Of a stretch of 64,000 nt of DNA, positions 44,660 to 52,294 are shown piece after piece (position 1 is the first letter of the stretch; the number at the start of each line of letters is the position of its first letter). Position numbers and translations under genes: made by a program. This DNA is from Phycicoccus endophyticus (GTDB lineage Bacteria > Actinomycetota > Actinomycetes > Actinomycetales > Dermatophilaceae): NCBI RefSeq assembly GCF_011326735.1, contig NZ_JAANCN010000002.1, positions 1 through 64,000 on the forward strand, read 5' to 3'. The notes beneath the pieces were generated by a model, which made no database searches, was not told the origin of the DNA, and was given only the letters and a program-made list of their open reading frames with translations.

Positions 44660-46074
44660 TACGACTCCTCGCTGTCTTCGACGAGCTGCAGGTGGGTCCA
44701 GGGAATCTCCTGGACTGTCGAGCGCTGGTAGAACTCGGGCCGTCCGTAGGGGCTCAAGACGATCTCGTCGCCCGCGGTGGGCAGAAGGCCGAGGGTCTTG
44801 GTCTGGTTGGCGCCCTTGAGCACCTCGACGCGGATCAGTCCGCTGGCGTCGTTGGGCAGGACCTCCAGCTTCACGCTCGGATGCCTCGAGAGGTAGAGGT
44901 TGGTTCCGGCTGGCCGTGCGAAGTCGAGGGTGGGCTCTAGGGTGATCATCGGTCGACGCTGCCTGCGCCCGTTGGCGTTGAAGGTCTGGCGGTCGGCATC
45001 CACGGCGACGACTCGTCCGGCGAGCGCCTCACCGGAGGCAACCAGCGCCGCCATGACCAGCGGGTCATCCCACGCCATCTCTCGCTGAAGATTCTGGGTG
45101 CGCGACTCCAAGAAGCGCAACCGACCTGCTGCCTGGACCGGAGTCGGGATGTTGCGGAAGAAGGCACGCCCCTCTGCCATGCGGGCGCTGTGGGCCGTCC
45201 ACACCTTGCGGTCGGACAACCACCGGCCGGCGACGTGGTCTCCGGCCGGCAGGGCGACGAGCTGGTCCAGCGCCCTCCAACAGTCCATCCACGCGGGCAC
45301 CAGCTGCTCGCGGATCTCCCCCTCGAGCTCGCCGCGCACCGCAGCCTGCGCGGCTGGGTCGTCTCCGGCAACGTGCCAACTCCGGATTAGGTCCGCGAGG
45401 ACGTCGGCGTCCCAGTTGGGGTCGGAGTCGGGGCCAGCGGGAGGTGCCTGTTCGCCCAGCCGGGCTGCCGCGGGGCCGTCCAGCCCGTCGGGCGGGTCGA
45501 TCCACCCAAGCAGGGCTGCCAAGTTGAGGTCTTCGGAGGGAAGCTGACCTGTCTGCCAGTGGAGGGTGAGCGCATCGGTGGCTGCGATCATCAGGCTGCT
45601 TCCCGGCAGCAGATCGCCGAAGAAGGACAGGTGCTTTCCTGCCAGTGGTACCGATGCCGGAGGCGGCGCGTCTCCGTCGGTGCGGAGGTTGCGCGTGAAG
45701 CGACCCACGATCCCCCCGAGCCACTCCGCAGTCCCCGCGTTGGGGACCACGAGCTGCGGGGCGTCCACGCAGGTGCCGCCATCGTCGCGGACCTCGAACC
45801 TCGAGAGGTAGGCCAGAAGGTCGATGGCGAACTCGTCGAGGGCCTCGAATCGGAGGGCGCGGTTGCGGGGTTCGGGCACGACCATGCAGTGCGGTGTCTC
45901 GTCTCGAGCCGTGCCCCAGACCAAGGCGAGGGGGGCGCCGGGGTCGCCGGCGAGGTGGTAGCCGACGACGACGAGGGGACTAGAGCTGAGGTGGACGTGC
46001 CGCCGGGTCGTCGTGGTGACAGCGCGTCGCTCGGCGGCGGCTTGGAGGGCCTGGTGGGTGCGCAGGGCGTTCAT
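44659..46074 (-). CDS. Unknown protein with probable beta-barrel domain, helicase-nuclease partner
   Basis: A 471-residue protein that I do not recognise. The C-terminal ~120 residues look like the beta-barrel/stalk domain of Upf1- and Dna2-type helicases: GEALAGRVVAVD, MITLEPTLDF, IRVEVLKG and GDEIVLSPYG. The middle is helical. It is tied to its neighbours: start overlaps the nuclease stop by 4 bp (ATGA) and its stop overlaps the helicase start. The likely role is to join nuclease and helicase in one complex; that is inference from gene coupling and the barrel-like region. Confidence 0.7.
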   Translation of the reverse strand: MNALRTHQALQAAAERRAVTTTTRRHVHLSSSPLVVVGYHLAGDPGAPLALVWGTARDETPHCMVVPEPRNRALRFEALDEFAIDLLAYLSRFEVRDDGGTCVDAPQLVVPNAGTAEWLGGIVGRFTRNLRTDGDAPPPASVPLAGKHLSFFGDLLPGSSLMIAATDALTLHWQTGQLPSEDLNLAALLGWIDPPDGLDGPAAARLGEQAPPAGPDSDPNWDADVLADLIRSWHVAGDDPAAQAAVRGELEGEIREQLVPAWMDCWRALDQLVALPAGDHVAGRWLSDRKVWTAHSARMAEGRAFFRNIPTPVQAAGRLRFLESRTQNLQREMAWDDPLVMAALVASGEALAGRVVAVDADRQTFNANGRRQRRPMITLEPTLDFARPAGTNLYLSRHPSVKLEVLPNDASGLIRVEVLKGANQTKTLGLLPTAGDEIVLSPYGRPEFYQRSTVQEIPWTHLQLVEDSEES

Positions 46075-47240
46075 GCGAGTCCCCCCGTGGCGATCCGGGC
46101 AGCGGCTGCTCCGCGGGCGAGGGCGGCGGCGACCGCGGCTTCGGAGGGACTGGCCGGTGCTCGACGGCCGTCGGCGAGGTCGAGCGCCGCGGCGATGCTG
46201 GTGACGTCGCCACACGCACCTGCCACCGCGGTACCGAGCCGGGCGATGGAGCCGTGGCGCTCTGCCTCGTCTCGGCAGGAGTGGAACAGCGGGCAGGAGA
46301 CGCAGCCATCGGTGAATCGCGGGGGCAGGACGGCGAGGGCCTCGCGGGCTGCGGTGGCAGCCGCGCCGACCTCGTCGTTGTCGGCCCCGTTGTCGGGGTG
46401 GGCCGGCAGTTGGGTGCCGGCGGGGATGGCGTCGAGGATGTCGGCGGCGCGCGGGACCGAGGCGAGCTGGCGGGCCAGTCGGCGCACATACATGTCGATA
46501 TCGATGGTCACCGCGGTCGGCCGGAACGAGAGGTTCTCCGGCAGTACGATCATCGTGGTGGTTTTGACGACCTCGGGCGGTGCGCCGATCTCGACCACGA
46601 GCTGCTGCAGGCTCAGCACGTAGACCGCGGTCTGGCGGACGGTGGCCGACGCCTTCGTGGGGTCGGCGCGGCCATCGATACGCGGGTAGGACTTGATCTC
46701 GACGACGTGGATGCGCCCGTCGATTGCGAAGGCCAACACGTCTTGCTCGAGGTAGACGGTCTCGCCGCCGAAGTCGAGCCGGGTCATGGCGTGGCGGATG
46801 AGGTTGTAGGCCTGGGCCGGGTCGGTGAGCATCTCCTCGGTGCGCTGACGGGTAAGCCGCGCTCGGAGTTCGTTCATCCTGGCGCCGGTAACGCCAGGGT
46901 AGGCCTCGCGTACGGCAGCGGCAGACAGGTCGTGTTGGCGGACCTCGGGGATCGCCAGGTCGAGGTGTCGCCGTGCGAGCGCGACGATCTCGGCCATCCC
47001 GTTGGCGACCACCTGCTGCTCGAACTGGTTGCCGCGGGTCAGGGCGAACGGCGACTGACGGTCGCGAGGTTCGCCGCTGATCAGGCTGCCGAGCTTGTCG
47101 AGGTTGACGCCGGCGGCGTCGAGGGCGGTCCGGCGCTGGCACCCGGGTGCTTCGAGCGCGCCGGCGACCCGACGGGCGTTGAGGGGTTGGCGCGGGAACT
47201 CCCCGCGGAAGCCCTCGAGCGTGACCGGCGTGTTGGTCAT
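46071..47240 (-). CDS. Cas4/Dna2-type Fe-S cluster PD-(D/E)xK nuclease
   Basis: A 389-residue nuclease. The catalytic core reads EQDVLAFAIDGRIHVVEIKSY, with D167 and E181-x-K183; GNQFEQ near residue 71 is the helix motif preceding it. Four cysteines have the Fe-S nuclease spacing of Cas4, AddB and Dna2: C34 alone near the N-terminus, then C313-x2-C316-x5-C322 after the core. The QTAVYVLSLQQLV helix is the RecB-like QhxxY-type motif. ATGA overlaps on both sides bind it to its neighbours. No CRISPR array or other cas gene is in the window. Confidence 0.85.
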   Translation of the reverse strand: MTNTPVTLEGFRGEFPRQPLNARRVAGALEAPGCQRRTALDAAGVNLDKLGSLISGEPRDRQSPFALTRGNQFEQQVVANGMAEIVALARRHLDLAIPEVRQHDLSAAAVREAYPGVTGARMNELRARLTRQRTEEMLTDPAQAYNLIRHAMTRLDFGGETVYLEQDVLAFAIDGRIHVVEIKSYPRIDGRADPTKASATVRQTAVYVLSLQQLVVEIGAPPEVVKTTTMIVLPENLSFRPTAVTIDIDMYVRRLARQLASVPRAADILDAIPAGTQLPAHPDNGADNDEVGAAATAAREALAVLPPRFTDGCVSCPLFHSCRDEAERHGSIARLGTAVAGACGDVTSIAAALDLADGRRAPASPSEAAVAAALARGAAAARIATGGLA

Positions 47241-48061
47241 CGCGATCCTCCGGCGGCGCGGGAGGTGAGGGTGCGGATCGCGGTGCCGAACAGGAGCGAC
47301 TCGCGGTCCAGCTGGGCGTGGGCTCGCTCGGAGGCATGAGACCGCTCGAGCTCGTCGGTCTCTTCGATCTCCTCCAGCTCCGCTCGGGCAGCATCGGTCA
47401 CCGTGCTGGGGTCGGCCCCGAAGGGCTTGACGCCGGGGATGGTTGATCCCAGCCGGGCGACCAGGCGCAGCATGGGCGCCTCATAGTTCGTGTTGGCGAC
47501 GCTCGTGGCTTCGCCTGCCAGCGCGATGGCACTGTGCAGCATGTCGACGCGTGGGGACAGCGGTGCGATCAGTCGCAGACTGGTGGGCCAGGTGGAAAGG
47601 GCAACCGTCCCGCGCACAGGTGTGAACCGGTCGTAGGTCAGGGCCGGCACGATGTACACGTCGCGCTCCTGCCGACCGGGCAGTTCCTGCGACTTGCGCC
47701 AGCTTCTGGCCTCGTCTCGGCGCAGTGAGGAGAGCTTGGCGGTGTCGACGCGCTCGGCCCAGCGCGCCTTGGTGGCATCGGAAACCAGCCGGGCGCTGGA
47801 GGGACGTCCCGTGAGCTGCAGGGCCCGGATCACCTGGTCGCGCAGCGGGGTCGAGGATTCGTACGGGGAAGGGACGGGCGTCCGGTCCCGCTTGGGGTGG
47901 ACCAACTGGTTGCGGCGCCGCTCGAGCACGGCGACGTGCTGGAGCAGTCGACTCACCTCGGTCGCGTCGCCGGAGGTGGTTGCCTCGATCAGCGCGTCGT
48001 TGGCGTCGCTGAGCGCCGCGACCACCTCGACGAGCTCATGAGCGAATTCCATGAAAGCCAT
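47237..48061 (-). CDS. Unknown protein, first gene of the helicase-nuclease operon
   Basis: A 274-residue protein with no family I recognise. Residues ~1-60 are helical with coiled-coil character (EVVAALSDANDALIEA, EVSRLLQHVAVLERRRNQLV). Residues ~70-125 (LRDQVIRALQLTGRPSSARL to SLRRDEARSW) could form a winged helix. The C-terminus is charged and helical. An internal ATG at 48052 lies 7 nt from a TAGCAT -10 and may be the true start. Three 9-bp iterons directly upstream suggest it may bind its own promoter. Confidence 0.7.
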   Translation of the reverse strand: MAFMEFAHELVEVVAALSDANDALIEATTSGDATEVSRLLQHVAVLERRRNQLVHPKRDRTPVPSPYESSTPLRDQVIRALQLTGRPSSARLVSDATKARWAERVDTAKLSSLRRDEARSWRKSQELPGRQERDVYIVPALTYDRFTPVRGTVALSTWPTSLRLIAPLSPRVDMLHSAIALAGEATSVANTNYEAPMLRLVARLGSTIPGVKPFGADPSTVTDAARAELEEIEETDELERSHASERAHAQLDRESLLFGTAIRTLTSRAAGGSR

Positions 48062-48062
48062 G

Positions 48063-48089
48063 CTACCACGTCTTCCATGTTTTCCACGT
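48063..48089. repeat. Three 9-bp iterons at the operon promoter
   Basis: CTACCACGT, CTTCCATGT and TTTCCACGT follow one another without spacer (consensus YTWCCAYGT) between the methyltransferase stop and the first gene of the four-gene operon. They overlap the TAGCAT -10 (48060-48065, minus strand), a typical place for a repressor. Confidence 0.7.
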
Positions 48090-48094
48090 TACTC

Positions 48095-49387
48095 TTAGCG
48101 AAGGACCAGGATGCTCTCCACAGCCGAGGCCTTGTTGCGGTACTGCCGGGTGCGAGGGTTCATGCTCGCCCGGTTACGGATGACCGGGAAGTCGTGTCGC
48201 TCGGCCCTGTCAAACCCAAGTGCGATCGCCATCTCCCCCAAGATCTTCGCCGTGTCGTTGTGCAGGTCCTTGTAGTAGTTGTCCTGCACGACCAGGACCG
48301 CGGGTGCGCCCTCCTTCATGACCCGGTGGAGCTCAGCCAGGGAGTCCCACATCCCGGCGTAGTACTGCCGGAAGTAGTTGGTGTAGTAGCCGGCCGATGC
48401 CTTGCTGGCGTGAGCGGCTACACCGTCCAAGAAGGCGGTCGCCGTGGCCCCCCATTGCTCAGCCGTGCCTCGCTTGCCGGTCATCGTGGGCGTGCCGACC
48501 ATCTGATCGCGAAGTTCCTTGAGGTCGCGCTCGCCGGCACCAAGGATGGCCAGTTCCGGGCGGGTAGCCACCCCGTAGTCGATCCGGGTGCAGTAGGGCG
48601 GAGAGGTGATCACGCCGCCCACCGTGCGGGCTTCAAGGGGCAGGTCGCGGCTGTCGCCGAGCCGTGCCTGCACGTCGACACCGCCGACGTAGTTGTCCCG
48701 GTGGAGGCCGGCGGCTAGCTCCGCCGCTGAGGCCTGGAACTGATTGACGATCGTCTCAGGGCTCGGGTCGAGTCGGTCTGCCTCGGCAACCTGCTTCCAC
48801 CACGTCGGATTGGTTCCGGCGCGGGGCGCGATGAGAACCCGAACCGTCCGGAACAGGACGGTGTAGAAGAAGGCGGCCAACGTGCTCATGCCTGAGGCGC
48901 CCTGGTACGGGGGTCGAGAGGCGGAACCAGGATCGACGAGGAGTCGCTCAACGCTCTGCTGCACACCGCGAAGAGATCCCGCGGCCATTGGTGTGAACCA
49001 GAAAAGAAGGGGGTCTTCGTCCAGATCGACCCTAGCCGCATGAGACACAACGTCTTGCCCTAGTGGGCCGATGCTCGCCCACGCGCCCATGCCTAGCAGC
49101 CTTGCTCTGGCGACGACCACGAGTGCTGGATTCACGTCGAAGCCGACGGCGGCAACGTTCCTACTGGCCGCGACAACGGTCGTCGTTCCGGTGCCATTCC
49201 AGGGATCCAACACCAAGTCCTCGGCGCCGGCCAATTCTTCGAGAGCATGCTCCACGAATGCAGACGAGTAGCCCGCGTAATAGCGATACCAGGCGTCGAC
49301 AGCATCGCCGATGGTGCCCACCTTTGGATTTACGAAAGCCCCTGATGTCACTGCGGCCTGCCAATCTCGCGCTACAGAATCGCGCAC
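48095..49387 (-). CDS. SPPY-type DNA methyltransferase
   Basis: A 430-residue amino-methyltransferase (N4-cytosine or N6-adenine). Motif I is DPWNGTGTT (residues 61-69) and the catalytic motif IV is TSPPY (261-265) followed by CTRIDYG. About 190 residues lie between them, so the target-recognition region probably falls there (alpha-like order). LQDNYYKD and the FPVIRNRASMNPRTRQYRNK tail are unusual. GTG start with GGAG 10 nt upstream. No cognate restriction enzyme of a classical type is adjacent; the nuclease genes on both sides could fill that place. Confidence 0.85.
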   Translation of the reverse strand: MRDSVARDWQAAVTSGAFVNPKVGTIGDAVDAWYRYYAGYSSAFVEHALEELAGAEDLVLDPWNGTGTTTVVAASRNVAAVGFDVNPALVVVARARLLGMGAWASIGPLGQDVVSHAARVDLDEDPLLFWFTPMAAGSLRGVQQSVERLLVDPGSASRPPYQGASGMSTLAAFFYTVLFRTVRVLIAPRAGTNPTWWKQVAEADRLDPSPETIVNQFQASAAELAAGLHRDNYVGGVDVQARLGDSRDLPLEARTVGGVITSPPYCTRIDYGVATRPELAILGAGERDLKELRDQMVGTPTMTGKRGTAEQWGATATAFLDGVAAHASKASAGYYTNYFRQYYAGMWDSLAELHRVMKEGAPAVLVVQDNYYKDLHNDTAKILGEMAIALGFDRAERHDFPVIRNRASMNPRTRQYRNKASAVESILVLR

Positions 49388-49748
49388 CTTGCCACTACTC
49401 CACTTTCAGGACTCGGACTGGCGACTCCCAATCGTGGACCCTTGAGGTCTCAGCCTAGCCCCACCCGCCAACCATCTTGCCCCTCCGGTCTCCAGGCAGT
49501 AGGTCTGCACCACACTGGGTGCCAGCGCGACCGCTTGCGCACGGGAACTGCCGAATAGACCTCTTACGGATCAAGAGCCTGGCTGCGCTCGGCTGCGCCT
49601 GCGGGCGGCGCTGGCGCGCCGTCCTCGGCGCGTCTTCACCCCTCCCGCTGGAGCGCTGATTCGCGCCAACCAAGGCGGCCCACCCCAGACCTCACGGTGA
49701 GGCTTCTCCCAGCGGCAACACATCAGGTTAAGGCCGGCCTGTGAGCAC
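49388..49748. other. Non-coding spacer upstream of the methyltransferase
   Basis: No supported gene in 361 bp; open frames here lack start signals and family character. TAGGCT on the minus strand (49452-49457) is a possible -10 for the methyltransferase, ~60 nt before its start. Confidence 0.4.
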
Positions 49749-51596
49749 CTAAACGCTCACGGGTTCCTCGAGCGAATCTCCGATCGCGACTAGGTCGCTA
49801 CCTAGGCCGATCGCCCCCGCGCGAGCGTGATTGAGCAACATTTCCACCAAGCGCAGCCGCTGCAGCTCAAACGGCCGCCCCGCGGCCATCAACGCACGGG
49901 CTCTGGCGGGTTCAGTGATGTGCGGCTGCACAATTATCACTTTCGATGGAGCCCTAGAGTTCCTCGTCTCAAGAAATTCGATCATGTCGGCTCGGTCGCG
50001 CTCCCGGCGACCATATAGCCAGACGGCAGGAGACGCGACAGGAGCTCGCCTTAGGGTTTGACTCAATCGCTCCGCATCTAGGTGTCGTAGGTTCTTTACC
50101 GCTTGCCCAGTTACCACTTCGAGGCTGCTGGCACTGATTTGCCTCATGGGGCTGGCCGAGTTTGCGCCCTTGACATGGATCAATGAGAGCTCGCCGTCGT
50201 CTGCGACGAGGACGAAATCGGCCACCTCGTTGGACCCGTCATCACAGGTGAGATACCCTCGCTTGCCGAAAGTCTTTAGCACCCATGAGAACAGCGATTT
50301 GTCGCCGTCTCCGATCGCGTCATGAATTTTCTGAGCCACAGAGAAAGAGGGCTTCTCGCGGGAAATGTCATATCCGCTGAAGGACTCCCATCGCCAAGAA
50401 CGAAACTCGTGATCTTCGATCTTGCTCTTGTAAACCGCTTCTTGTGTCACCGAATGGCCCGAGTCATAGTGGACAGTGAGAAGTTGGGTGAATTTTAGGG
50501 CGGCCAGCACAGGACGCACTTGAGCCGAGTCCGTTGGTTCGCCGTGGTAGCCGAAGGATAGGTCCACCTTGGACTTCGCAATCGAAGGCGTACAGCTGAG
50601 GCTGCCGCCAACAGTGCCGTCAAGTCCTACCAAGGCTGTGAACCGCGCGTCGGGGCCCCCTGTGACGATGACCGTCGCACGGTTCAAGGTGTCCCAGGCT
50701 GCCAAGAGTTCGCTACTCACTTCCGCTGACGGCAGGTCATCCGGGTCGCACCAGGTCAATTCATAGGCGCCAGATACTCCACCGAGATCTGTTGATTCGG
50801 TTGCCAAGAGCGGGAACGGGTGTTCGTCCTCTGCACCCGAAGCAGACGCGTGGGCTAGGGCGCGAAGCAGATCAAGACAAGTCTCGCGAAACTCTGCAAA
50901 CGTATGTGTTGAGGAGAACCATATTTTTGACCTTCGTGGCGTTGTTCCCACTATTCCGGTCAATGCGCTGAACTCGGGTGAGACATTGACACTAGCGCGT
51001 GCCGAACCCAGTGCGAAAGTGCTATCATCTAGAGGATTCAGCGCTTCGCCAACGCTTTGGCCGCTTAACGTCTTCGAGTCCGCCTTTGTCCGTCTACGTC
51101 CATGAGCCCCGCGGAGCCAGAGGTTCTTGGCGTCTCCGGAAAGAAGCGTGGAATTGATGATGCCTGCGGGCACGCGCCGAAAGACTGGACGCGGCGATGC
51201 GTCGAGCCATCTCTGCAGCTTGGCTTCAATGGTTCCATCGCAACTTATGGCAATCCAGTTTTCGCGCGCGATCCAAACACATAGTGAATAGGTGGTGTCG
51301 AGATAAGGCGAATCCTTCTGGGCCCATCCCGGCCGTGTCTGCTTCCTGTAAGCAAAGGCATCGGCGCTGACCTGCGAGTCCTCGTCATCCAAGGCTTCAT
51401 CCAGCCCTTCGAGGCCATCTGACACTACCTCCGCGCCGTTTCGAGCGCGTTGCGTCGTTACAAATCGAAGCAACGCCTTCCGAAGGACCTTCAACGGGGA
51501 GAAAGTCCCTGATGGAAAGGTAAGAACCACAACGGATACGTACGGTTTTAGGGTGTCCGCATGGATCGGCTCTAACGGCGGCTCTTCCGGCGGCAT
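49749..51596 (-). CDS. Large unknown protein with a nuclease-like HxK motif
   Basis: A 615-residue protein of unrecognised family. It begins a beta-rich region near residue 20 (YVSVVVLTFP), has LWLRGAHGRRRTKADSKTLSG near 160-180, and a C-terminal segment VADFVLVADDGELSLIHVKG (about residues 458-477) in which D460 and H474-V-K476 could be a diverged D-(E/H)xK nuclease site. QAVKNLRHLD follows, like the conserved helix after such cores. Codon usage is less GC-rich than anywhere else in the window, a sign of recent transfer. ATG fixed by TAGAGT 6 nt upstream. Confidence 0.7.
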   Translation of the reverse strand: MPPEEPPLEPIHADTLKPYVSVVVLTFPSGTFSPLKVLRKALLRFVTTQRARNGAEVVSDGLEGLDEALDDEDSQVSADAFAYRKQTRPGWAQKDSPYLDTTYSLCVWIARENWIAISCDGTIEAKLQRWLDASPRPVFRRVPAGIINSTLLSGDAKNLWLRGAHGRRRTKADSKTLSGQSVGEALNPLDDSTFALGSARASVNVSPEFSALTGIVGTTPRRSKIWFSSTHTFAEFRETCLDLLRALAHASASGAEDEHPFPLLATESTDLGGVSGAYELTWCDPDDLPSAEVSSELLAAWDTLNRATVIVTGGPDARFTALVGLDGTVGGSLSCTPSIAKSKVDLSFGYHGEPTDSAQVRPVLAALKFTQLLTVHYDSGHSVTQEAVYKSKIEDHEFRSWRWESFSGYDISREKPSFSVAQKIHDAIGDGDKSLFSWVLKTFGKRGYLTCDDGSNEVADFVLVADDGELSLIHVKGANSASPMRQISASSLEVVTGQAVKNLRHLDAERLSQTLRRAPVASPAVWLYGRRERDRADMIEFLETRNSRAPSKVIIVQPHITEPARARALMAAGRPFELQRLRLVEMLLNHARAGAIGLGSDLVAIGDSLEEPVSV

Positions 51597-51602
51597 GGCC
51601 AC

Positions 51603-51608
51603 ACTCTA
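51603..51608 (-). promoter_or_regulatory. -10 hexamer of the 49749-51596 gene, leaderless type
   Basis: TAGAGT on the minus strand ends 6 nt before the ATG at 51596, two codons inside the open frame's first GTG. Confidence 0.5.
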
Positions 51609-51961
51609 GGCAATTGACAGGCTACTTGGGTCAGAAACTACGCGACGGCAAACCTCCGTGTCGCGCCGAGTCAGCGCAGGGCGGCTGCCCCACGCCCCCG
51701 CCCGAGGCGGGCGTAGACGGTTCCGCCTGCGGCTCCGACAGCCGCAGAGATGTGGATGCCTCACGAACGAGAAGCTCCGTGCGAGGTTCGGAGCTTCCCA
51801 CCCCGAGATGAGCGAACTGCCGGATGGACTGTCGTCTCTCACCGGAGTCACATGTGGGGTCACATGCAGCGCTGAGCAACCACCACCAGCGAGCTACAGC
51901 GACCACCGTTCTCGCAGGTCAGCGCCTGTGCCCGGTCTTGACCAACAGGGCGACTCAGCAC
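51609..51961. other. Spacer before attR, possible integrase remnant
   Basis: No supported gene. GTCACATG occurs twice 12 bp apart (51847 and 51859). The plus frame here reads SSLTGVTCGVTCSAEQ, which could be the decayed 3' end of an integrase or paired arm-type sites; neither is proved. Confidence 0.3.
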
Positions 51962-52000
51962 TCCGTAGGTTGTGGGTTCGAGACCCACGGGGCCCACCAA
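51962..52000. repeat. attR: duplicated 3' end of tRNA-Lys
   Basis: 39 nt matching 40619-40657 with one difference (GAGACCCAC for GAGCCCCAC). No tRNA 5' half precedes it, so it is a fragment left by integration. Confidence 0.92.
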
Positions 52001-52294
52001 CATCGCTGTATGCCTTCGCCTGATCTTTGGACGTTTCGCTGTCGGGCGATCGGCGACAGTGTTCCGGTTGATGCGTGCCAGGTGTTTCGGCGGATCCGTG
52101 AAACCCGAGTTCATCAGCGACACCGTCTTCGACAGCCTGCACAGGCGCACGAACGCCTCGAGGCGCGGGCCGACGCCTACACCACCGACCGGACCGGACC
52201 CCGAGTGGGTCTCCTGGAGGGTCGCCACCGTCGGGGGCGACCCGTCCTGCAACGCCTACACGAAGAACCTCTGCGGGGGTCCTAGGCTCCTTCC
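52001..52294. other. Spacer between attR and the ABC operon, with promoter
   Basis: No supported gene in 294 bp. TAGGCT (52283-52288) ends 6 nt before the GTG at 52295 and is the likely -10 of the ABC operon. Confidence 0.45.

Larger units (their letters stand above)
40619..52000. mobile_element. 11.4-kb integrated element at tRNA-Lys, remnant conjugative element
   Basis: Bounded by the direct repeat of the tRNA 3' end. Contents: a hypothetical gene, a truncated VirB4-like gene with VirB3- and VirB2-like genes, a six-gene helicase/nuclease/methyltransferase block, and long non-coding spacers rare in the flanking core. No complete integrase, excisionase, relaxase or replication gene is visible, so it is probably immobile now. 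Parts are visibly lower in GC than the core, most clearly 49.7-51.6 kb. Confidence 0.85.

Noticed and set aside
46071-47240. Fe-S nuclease as Cas4 of a CRISPR-Cas system
   Set aside because: No array or other cas gene in the window; coupling to an SF1 helicase points to a Dna2-like role instead.
49455-49673. 72-codon minus-strand frame upstream of the methyltransferase
   Set aside because: Arg/Gln-rich random composition, no start signal, and no coupling to its neighbours.
51658-52023. 121-codon plus-strand frame across attR as a gene
   Set aside because: It runs through the att fragment, has no start signal and no family resemblance beyond a speculative integrase tail.
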